This document shows positions 36,439 to 42,149 of a stretch of 42,149 nt of DNA, piece after piece. The notes beneath the pieces are model-generated. The model made no database searches. It was not told the DNA's origin and saw nothing but the letters and a program-made list of their open reading frames with translations. The first letter of the stretch is position 1, and every line of letters starts with the position of its first letter. The position numbers were made by a program, and so were the translations under genes. The stretch spans positions 1 to 42,149 of IMG/VR virus record IMGVR_UViG_3300006108_000610; one strand, written 5' to 3'. This DNA is from a virus.

Positions 36439-36902
36439 TTCTTCCATTTCCTAAATGCTTGATCTCTATGATACTTGTTTGCCTTATCATAGAATCTTTC
36501 GCCTTCAAGATGTTCGTATTCGTGCTGAAATATTCTTGCTGTAAGACCAGTGAACTGCTTGGTCATTGTTTCTCCGTTAGGAGCTTGAAATCTAACACGA
36601 ACATGCTGAGATCTTTTTACTTTAATAAGAAGTCCTGGATAAGAAAGGCATCCTTCCTCTAACAGAACCTCTGCTTCAGATGGCTGAATAATCTTAGGAT
36701 TAAAACATACAAAGTTCTCTGGTTCTCCTCGCATAGCAAAGATACGATATGGTGTTCCTACTTGGTTTGCTGCAACACCAAGAGCACTTCTATCATACAT
36801 AAATTTTACGAGATTCTGTGCATATTGAATAGGATCGAATGGAGGATCTTTGAAGTCAAACTCTTCACATTGTTCCAATAGATAGGTATCATTTAGTTCC
36901 AT
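36435..36902 (-). CDS. def: Peptide deformylase
   Basis: 155 residues with the three deformylase motifs: GVAANQVG (Q47), EEGCLSYPG (C85) and QHEYEHLEG (H127, E128, H131) for the metal. It removes the N-formyl group from new proteins. Phage deformylases are common in T4-like phages of cyanobacteria and alphaproteobacteria and may favour rapid processing of phage proteins. The C-terminus is short and basic (YHRDQAFRKWKK). It overlaps the small membrane gene by 4 bases. Confidence 0.95.
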   Translation of the reverse strand: MELNDTYLLEQCEEFDFKDPPFDPIQYAQNLVKFMYDRSALGVAANQVGTPYRIFAMRGEPENFVCFNPKIIQPSEAEVLLEEGCLSYPGLLIKVKRSQHVRVRFQAPNGETMTKQFTGLTARIFQHEYEHLEGERFYDKANKYHRDQAFRKWKK

Positions 36903-36905
36903 AAT

Positions 36906-38612
36906 TTACTCCTGAATAGAAGAGAAATTCTTGTGCTTAATAAACTTGACTACGTTAGAGAACTTCTCGTTCATATGTTCTTTATGAGATATAACAATAA
37001 TATTAGAATCCTTAGCAACATCTCTAATGATATTCATAAGATAATCAGTTGCTGTAATATCGAGAGACGAATCAAATACTTCATCCATAATAAGGAGATT
37101 AGTGCTCACAGAGTTACGGAGTTTGGCGATTGCTCTCCAAGTGAATAGAAGAGCCAGATCTATCTTTTGTTTCTCGCCCTCAGAGAATGAAGCATAAGAA
37201 AAATCATCTCTAAAACGACTCTTGATGGTTTCGCTGAACTCTTCATTCAATTCAAACTGAACAAAGAAGTCCATAGCTGACAGATACTTGTTAATAAACT
37301 TGTTAATGATAGGGATATATTGCTTAATAATCTTAGATTTAATACCACTGTCCTTTAATAGATTAGTAACTGCAGTAAGAATATGTTTGTCTTCAACTAA
37401 TACATTATACTTACCAGATATATCATCGAGCTCTTTTTCAAACTCAGCAATCTTATTGTCTTTCTTATCTTCATTTACAGTAGATAGACCAGTAATGTCT
37501 TTCTCCAGTTGAGAGATATAATTCTCAAGAGAGCGTATATTTGTAGTCGCCTCTATCTTTTTCATATTAAGATCTTGAATCTTATTCTGAATCTCAAGAA
37601 TATCATCTAACTGTTTCTTGACAGTATCATATTCGGTAGCCAGCTTATCTAAACCCTCATTCAATTCAGCAATCTTATCATTATTGCCTGTTACAATAGA
37701 ATTCTTATGTTCAACAGTAATAACCTGCAGACATGTCGGGCAGTTATCATTGTCATTAAAGAAACCATTGTTCTCGTTCAGGTTGTGCACTTTTGCTTCG
37801 ATCTGATGCTTGATCTGCTTGAGCTTATCTATCTTTCTCTTAATTGAATCAGACTGTTCTGTCTTTGTTGTTAGCTTATTAATATCTTTATTAATAGCTT
37901 CATATTCAATTTTAAACTTGGCTACCTTTTCATTAGTATCTTTAATTAGATTGTTCTTTTCTTCTATTAGTTTCTCATTATTAGAGTTCATTTCCTTGAT
38001 ATGTTCAAGAGTCATATCAATCTTAGACTGTAGAATCTTTTTATCATTATATGTGTTATTAATAAGTTCTCCGTTAGAAAGAACCTTATCTTTTAATAGA
38101 GAATTCATTGTAGTGAATATCTGAAGATCAAGAATATCTTCAATGACCTCTCTACGCTGACCAACTGGCAGCTGCATAAACGGCTGAAATGTAGCTGAAC
38201 CAAGAATAACAACCTGACAGAATGACTTTAGATTAACCTTGAGTATCTGTTTTTCCAGAACCTCCTGGTAGTCTCTCATTTCTGCTGATTGATTAAGTAA
38301 CTTATCGTTCTGATAAACCTCAAACACATTTGGTTTAATACCACGAACAATCTTATAATTAACAGTTCCTATAGAGAACTCCACCTCTACAATACAATTC
38401 TTTTTAGTAATAGTATTAACTAACTGGCCCTTGGATATCTTACGAAACGGTTTGCCGAATAAACCAAATGTGACTGCATCAAGGATAGTAGACTTACCAG
38501 CGCCATTCTGGCCAATGATAAGAGTCATATCCTTTTCACAAAGACTCATTTCTGTAAAGATATTACCAGTAGATAGAAAGTTTTTCCAACGTATTTTCTT
38601 GAATAGAATCAT
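36906..38612 (-). CDS. 46: Recombination nuclease ATPase subunit gp46 (Rad50/SbcC-like)
   Basis: 568 residues. Walker A is GQNGAGKST at 34-42, then a Q-loop region (VVILGSATFQPF), two long coiled-coil arms on each side of a zinc-hook CPTC near the middle, a signature-like SFSEGEKQKIDLA and Walker B LLIMDEVFDS, and a terminal VISHKEH. With gp47 it resects DNA ends for recombination-dependent replication. Length is close to T4 gp46 (560). It starts after aggaagtaa. Confidence 0.95.
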   Translation of the reverse strand: MILFKKIRWKNFLSTGNIFTEMSLCEKDMTLIIGQNGAGKSTILDAVTFGLFGKPFRKISKGQLVNTITKKNCIVEVEFSIGTVNYKIVRGIKPNVFEVYQNDKLLNQSAEMRDYQEVLEKQILKVNLKSFCQVVILGSATFQPFMQLPVGQRREVIEDILDLQIFTTMNSLLKDKVLSNGELINNTYNDKKILQSKIDMTLEHIKEMNSNNEKLIEEKNNLIKDTNEKVAKFKIEYEAINKDINKLTTKTEQSDSIKRKIDKLKQIKHQIEAKVHNLNENNGFFNDNDNCPTCLQVITVEHKNSIVTGNNDKIAELNEGLDKLATEYDTVKKQLDDILEIQNKIQDLNMKKIEATTNIRSLENYISQLEKDITGLSTVNEDKKDNKIAEFEKELDDISGKYNVLVEDKHILTAVTNLLKDSGIKSKIIKQYIPIINKFINKYLSAMDFFVQFELNEEFSETIKSRFRDDFSYASFSEGEKQKIDLALLFTWRAIAKLRNSVSTNLLIMDEVFDSSLDITATDYLMNIIRDVAKDSNIIVISHKEHMNEKFSNVVKFIKHKNFSSIQE

Positions 38613-38614
38613 AT

Positions 38615-38974
38615 TTACTTCCTGAATAATGTAACATATACATAATCTTTAGCTATTTTATAATTAAACACTGTATGATATACAAAATCACGACAGAATC
38701 TATATAAATCTTTATTGGATTCTCCTGTTAATATATCTTTTGGCTTTTTCTTTTTCTTTTTGTGTTTCTTAGACAATAGATTTTTATCATCTATCATATT
38801 TTCAAAAAAGTCAATTCTTCTTTTATTGGCTTCAAGAAACATATCTATGAGAGGATCATATCTCATTATTTTCTTTGCTTTTTTTATTTTTCTTTTTATA
38901 TAATAAGCCACTTGTAATTGGTCTAATATTATCTGATCATGCTCGCTTATGTCATTCGATTGAGAGCGCTTCAT
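38615..38974 (-). CDS. Lys-rich protein between gp46 and gp47 (119 aa)
   Basis: Starts at the ATG at 38974 within the end of gp47. Helical and very basic, with a polylysine stretch (KKHKKKKKKPKDIL). Other parts (EHDQIILDQLQVAYYIKRKIKKAKKI, LYRFCRDFVYHTVFNYKIAKD) are helical. T4 also has small genes at this position, but no similarity is evident. Possibly nucleic-acid binding; function unknown. Confidence 0.62.
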   Translation of the reverse strand: MKRSQSNDISEHDQIILDQLQVAYYIKRKIKKAKKIMRYDPLIDMFLEANKRRIDFFENMIDDKNLLSKKHKKKKKKPKDILTGESNKDLYRFCRDFVYHTVFNYKIAKDYVYVTLFRK

Positions 38975-40010
38975 GATAAAGCTCGACAATTTTAGATTCA
39001 AGTTTCGCTTTATCAACGCCTTTAGTCTCCGCTGTTCTAATATACTTCTTGAAGATATCTAAAGTAGACTCAGCTTCATCAATAAGATCCTCTTCTTCTT
39101 CGAGGTTCAAATTTAGATGATCTTCAACAATTTGAATATCTACAGGATTCTGTTTCTCTAGATTGTCAATGAATGTTTCAAACCACGCAGGATTATTCTT
39201 TTCTTGAATGATTACTTTTATTATCTTACCGGCATATTCTTTATAATCAATCTCAGTCTCTAAGAAACGCTGGTCACCGTCATTATACCAGATTTTCTTA
39301 AACATTGTAATAGGATTCTGAATAAAAGTTATTTCCCTCGTCTCTGTATCAAACGTATGGAACCCTCGAGGATCGTTATAATCAGACCAAGTAAACTCAG
39401 CATGGCTCCCGAGATAATGAATATTCCCACTGTAAGAACGATGGTGATAATGGCCACTGCAAACGATATCGAATCTAGAAAAAAGGTTCGGATCATCTCC
39501 GTGGCTGACGATAGAACCTTTATACATCTCGAATCCCTGCAACTCCAAGTGTCCGAAGCAAATTTGCGCATCTGTTTCCTTTATTAACTTTAAAGCATGT
39601 TCACGGTTTTCATCGTTAATCCAAGGCATCAAAAGGAGTTTAAGCCCATCGATTGTTATTTCTGTTGCCTCTTCATATATATTTATCGGATAGCGATTAA
39701 ACAGTTCGGTGAAAGAAGATATCTTATTTGTATTCTTATGCATCACATCGTGGTTACCCAAGATCTGATGCCACTCAATGTTACGCTCTAATGCTGGCTC
39801 AATAAAGTCCTTACGGAGCCGATACGCTGTATTAATGTTAATGAACTTACGTCTATCTACGATATCGCCCAGGTGGATGATTGTTTTGATATTATGCTCG
39901 TCCAGATATGGAAAGAACACTTCATCATAGATTCTTTTAGAATAATCATGAAAGGCCAGAGAATCGTTTCTTGCCCCAGCATGGGTATCAGTTATCAGTG
40001 CTATCTTCAT
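38952..40010 (-). CDS. 47: Recombination nuclease subunit gp47 (Mre11/SbcD-like)
   Basis: 352 residues. The metallophosphoesterase motifs are complete: DTHAG at residues 8-12, GDIVDRR, GNHDV, GHLEL and GHYHHRS. It forms the nuclease of the gp46/gp47 complex. Length agrees with T4 gp47 (339). It overlaps gp55 by 23 bases at its start and the Lys-rich gene at its end, so all are co-transcribed. Confidence 0.95.
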   Translation of the reverse strand: MKIALITDTHAGARNDSLAFHDYSKRIYDEVFFPYLDEHNIKTIIHLGDIVDRRKFININTAYRLRKDFIEPALERNIEWHQILGNHDVMHKNTNKISSFTELFNRYPINIYEEATEITIDGLKLLLMPWINDENREHALKLIKETDAQICFGHLELQGFEMYKGSIVSHGDDPNLFSRFDIVCSGHYHHRSYSGNIHYLGSHAEFTWSDYNDPRGFHTFDTETREITFIQNPITMFKKIWYNDGDQRFLETEIDYKEYAGKIIKVIIQEKNNPAWFETFIDNLEKQNPVDIQIVEDHLNLNLEEEEDLIDEAESTLDIFKKYIRTAETKGVDKAKLESKIVELYHEALSIE

Positions 40011-40530
40011 TCTCTACCTCTGAAAATTTCTCTACTCCTACAAGTTTACTATCTTTTTTAGACTTTGTCAACTTATTTTCATATGAGCGAACAACTTCAG
40101 AGGAATACTCATTAGCCTTCAAATGCACTGCATAGTTCACATCTTCAATTAATTCAGAAAAGATATGAGAGTTTTCAAAGTTCTTATGCTTAATATAAGT
40201 CTGTTTCTTCTCTTTCTGAATGCGACGGAGAAAAGCATTCCAGGCGATCTGAGTGAAATATGCGAATGGATTATTAGTTTTGTCAGGATCAAACTTGTCG
40301 ACAGCAGCGATGCAGTCCATAATACCATCTGATACCATATCAGACTTATAGGTATAACCAGAAAAGTTTGGTTTCTTGGCCAGGTTATTACAGATCAAAA
40401 GAATTGACTCTCCAATATACTTTGGAACAATCGGTTTTTCGACATCCTTTTCAACTGCCTCTTTGACTTCATTCTTGTAATGAATCATAGCGCCATAGAG
40501 AGTCTTGTTATTGATATAATTCTTTGCCAT
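39988..40530 (-). CDS. 55: Late transcription sigma factor gp55
   Basis: 180 residues. gp55 directs host RNA polymerase to TATAAATA late promoters together with the sliding clamp. The sigma region 2-like part is SDMVSDGIMDCIAAVDKFDPDKTNNPFAYFTQIAWNAFLRRIQKEKKQ, strongly conserved in T4-like phages. Length agrees with T4 gp55 (185). The C-terminus (VGVEKFSEVENEDSTDN) would carry the clamp-binding end. Exact late boxes elsewhere in the window are its likely targets. Confidence 0.94.
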   Translation of the reverse strand: MAKNYINNKTLYGAMIHYKNEVKEAVEKDVEKPIVPKYIGESILLICNNLAKKPNFSGYTYKSDMVSDGIMDCIAAVDKFDPDKTNNPFAYFTQIAWNAFLRRIQKEKKQTYIKHKNFENSHIFSELIEDVNYAVHLKANEYSSEVVRSYENKLTKSKKDSKLVGVEKFSEVENEDSTDN

Positions 40531-40541
40531 AATAAATTCCT

Positions 40542-41156
40542 TTAGTAGACTATGCTCTGTGCATGATACTTATATGTACCCTTCATCATAATATTAAATG
40601 CTACTGATATTCTTTCTTCTTCAGATTGACCAGCAAAAACATCATGTGGAAGCCATGAAGGAAACATTAGCATTTCTCCTGTAGTTGGATGTAATTCATA
40701 TATACCCATATTAGCGTCGTTAACTCTTTCGTATTCTGGATTAATAATGTTCTTAGCTGGCCTTGGATCCATTAATCTTAATTTACCGCAATTCTTTGGA
40801 GCTTTTGCATAGAAAACACCAGAAAAGAAAGAATTCTGATGTATATGAGTGGAAAGACTATAGTTAGATGTTGTTATATAAGACCACATAGAAGTAATAT
40901 AATGACGGTCTCTCTTTACTGCATAGAAGTCGAAAGCAAAAGCAGATTCTTCTATAATCATCTTACACAACTCAGAGAATTCTGTTAGCTCATGTAGATT
41001 ATCATCAGTAACGAAATTATTATCATCACCTCTGTAGAATGTTCCTTTTCTAAGGTCTCTTATGTTTCTAGCAGCGTCTTCAATTCTATTACATAAACTT
41101 ATATCTTTCACAAAACTCCTATGAATAAATGTAGGAAACAAGGCTATAGTGTTCAT
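40542..41156 (-). CDS. 2OG-Fe(II) oxygenase-like protein
   Basis: 204 residues. It has the pattern of the cyanophage-type oxygenases: LSTHIHQNSFFSGVFYAKAP (H104, H106), GKLRLMDPRP, GEMLMFPSWLPHDVFAG (H171) and ERISVAFN (R182). The iron ligands fit HxN/H ... H rather than the usual HxD, so activity is uncertain. T4-like phages often carry this gene beside uvsW or gp55. It overlaps uvsW by 4 bases. Substrate unknown. Confidence 0.78.
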   Translation of the reverse strand: MNTIALFPTFIHRSFVKDISLCNRIEDAARNIRDLRKGTFYRGDDNNFVTDDNLHELTEFSELCKMIIEESAFAFDFYAVKRDRHYITSMWSYITTSNYSLSTHIHQNSFFSGVFYAKAPKNCGKLRLMDPRPAKNIINPEYERVNDANMGIYELHPTTGEMLMFPSWLPHDVFAGQSEEERISVAFNIMMKGTYKYHAQSIVY

Positions 41157-42149
41157 ATCTTTAATTCTACCTTATAGATCTTATATCTAAATTTTTCCTC
41201 ATTATATATTTTAACTCGTTCCATGAAATGTGTCAAGGTAAAATTACGTTTTGCCTTGTAGGTAAGATCATCTGCTATGTCGTAGAGAGTAGCAGCATCT
41301 TTTGTATCAGATTTACGTAGTCCACGACCAATTGACTGGAGATTCCGAACCCGAGACTTACTTGGGCTAGCAAATATAATACTATGCAGGTTCTTAATAT
41401 TGACTCCGGTAGAAAAAGTACCAAAAGAAGCGACAATAATAGCATTGGACTCATTTTCAACTATCCTTCTTATCTCTTCACGATCATCTCCGTCCACACC
41501 TCCGTGAACAAAGAATATTTTACGATCTCCAGCTTCTGCTGAGATTTCATCATATAATATCTTACCATGTTTCTCTACGAATTGGAATAACAATAGTGTA
41601 TTACCATCAAGAGATAATGCAAGGTTCTTGATAAACTTGTTACGCTTCTCATTACGAACAAGATAATCAATCTCAGATTGATAGTTACCCGAACGAGCAA
41701 TCATCTTTCTAATTTCTTCAGGATAATTCAATACAATGGCTTTGATATTAAAGTCAGCCAAATGTTTCTTTTCAATTAACTCTGCAGTTGATATTACTTT
41801 TCTTACTGGTCCGAAGAGTCCTTCAAGGACGAGGCGGTGGGTTTCAGTACCATCCAATGTTCCGGTAAATCCAAAACGATAGCGGCATCCGGACATCTTA
41901 TCAAGTATAGAAGTAAGAGATTTTGCTTTGAAGAGATGAGCTTCGTCTCCGATGATAACATCAAAGTTTGCAAAGAATTCTTTAGGTAACTTGTATATGC
42001 TTTGCCAAGTGCTGATTGTGACTGGTCTTGTTGTTCCCTTATCCTGTCCAGCGAACACACGATGAACAAACTTATCGGAGTTAAAACCATAGTCAGCAAA
42101 ATCATTGGCAAGCTGACTAACAAGAGAAGTAGTTGGAACAATAATAAGA
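41153..42149 (-). CDS. uvsW: UvsW DNA/RNA helicase, 5' end outside the window
   Basis: Partial: the frame continues to the right edge, so about 331 C-terminal residues are seen. Superfamily 2 helicase motifs are present: IVPTTSLVSQLANDF (Ia), IIGDEAHLF (II), FGFTGTLDG (III), IVASFGTFSTGVN (V) and NLQSIGRGLRK (VI). UvsW unwinds R-loops and branched DNA and helps switch from origin- to recombination-dependent replication. A GTG at 42058 is an internal codon, not the start. Confidence 0.93.
   Translation of the reverse strand, partial: LIIVPTTSLVSQLANDFADYGFNSDKFVHRVFAGQDKGTTRPVTISTWQSIYKLPKEFFANFDVIIGDEAHLFKAKSLTSILDKMSGCRYRFGFTGTLDGTETHRLVLEGLFGPVRKVISTAELIEKKHLADFNIKAIVLNYPEEIRKMIARSGNYQSEIDYLVRNEKRNKFIKNLALSLDGNTLLLFQFVEKHGKILYDEISAEAGDRKIFFVHGGVDGDDREEIRRIVENESNAIIVASFGTFSTGVNIKNLHSIIFASPSKSRVRNLQSIGRGLRKSDTKDAATLYDIADDLTYKAKRNFTLTHFMERVKIYNEEKFRYKIYKVELKI

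Overview
The window is a segment of a tailed-phage genome of the T4 superfamily (a contractile-tail myovirus type). The evidence is a syntenic replication and transcription block on the minus strand: sliding clamp (gp45), clamp loader (gp44/gp62), RegA, the Mre11/Rad50-type pair gp47/gp46, late sigma factor gp55 and UvsW helicase. A T4-type RNase H (rnh) and a PhoH-like ATPase lie on the plus strand. The DNA is AT-rich and almost fully coding, with short gene overlaps of the ATGA and TAATG type. A cobalamin-dependent ribonucleotide reductase, ThyX, an RlpA-like protein and a YGG-rich secreted protein recall T4-like phages of alphaproteobacteria such as rhizobial phages. That host assignment is inference only; the sequence here does not prove it.

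Plus-strand half (1 to about 19600). It opens with the end of thyX and a class II ribonucleotide reductase, followed by two GIY-YIG genes, an RNase H-like gene, a tRNA with anticodon CAT, a 2OG-Fe(II) oxygenase, an RlpA-like protein and a ClpP-like protease. Next come a methyltransferase, a nucleotidyltransferase-fold protein, glutaredoxin and an S-adenosylmethionine decarboxylase. From 8959 to 14626 there is a sugar operon: two methyltransferases, a cytidylyltransferase-family enzyme, a phosphoheptose isomerase-like SIS protein, a heptose-bisphosphate phosphatase, a transaldolase, a glycosyltransferase and a heptose-7-phosphate kinase. Read as a pathway it would turn sedoheptulose 7-phosphate into an NDP-heptose and transfer it. 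The rnh, phoH and MGME1-like exonuclease region follows, invaded by a GIY-YIG endonuclease that sits next to a tiny gene made of three 10-residue repeats.

Minus-strand half (19577 to 42149). First comes an accessory stretch of small secreted, membrane and DNA-binding proteins, a tail-collar domain protein and tRNA-Cys. The regA-62-44-45 block carries an inserted HNH endonuclease gene on the opposite strand. Upstream of the clamp is the most unusual part of the window (28355 to 35385): a JBP/TET-like dioxygenase, a protein resembling the thymine pyrophosphorylase/transferase group, myo-inositol-1-phosphate synthase, a HAD phosphatase, a P-loop kinase and a GT-A-like glycosyltransferase. I read it as a candidate pathway for post-replicative DNA base hypermodification, possibly using inositol. 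Beyond it lie MazG, peptide deformylase, gp46, gp47, gp55 and UvsW.

Regulation visible in the sequence. Several sigma70-type promoters of the form TT(G/T)AC(T/A)-N16-17-TATAAT-like precede short operons. T4-like late promoters (TATAAATA or CTAAATA) precede endonuclease genes and a few accessory genes, consistent with the gp55 and gp45 encoded here. Strong hairpins act as terminators. No CRISPR array, insertion sequence or integrase was seen, and no stretch longer than 300 bases lacks a gene.
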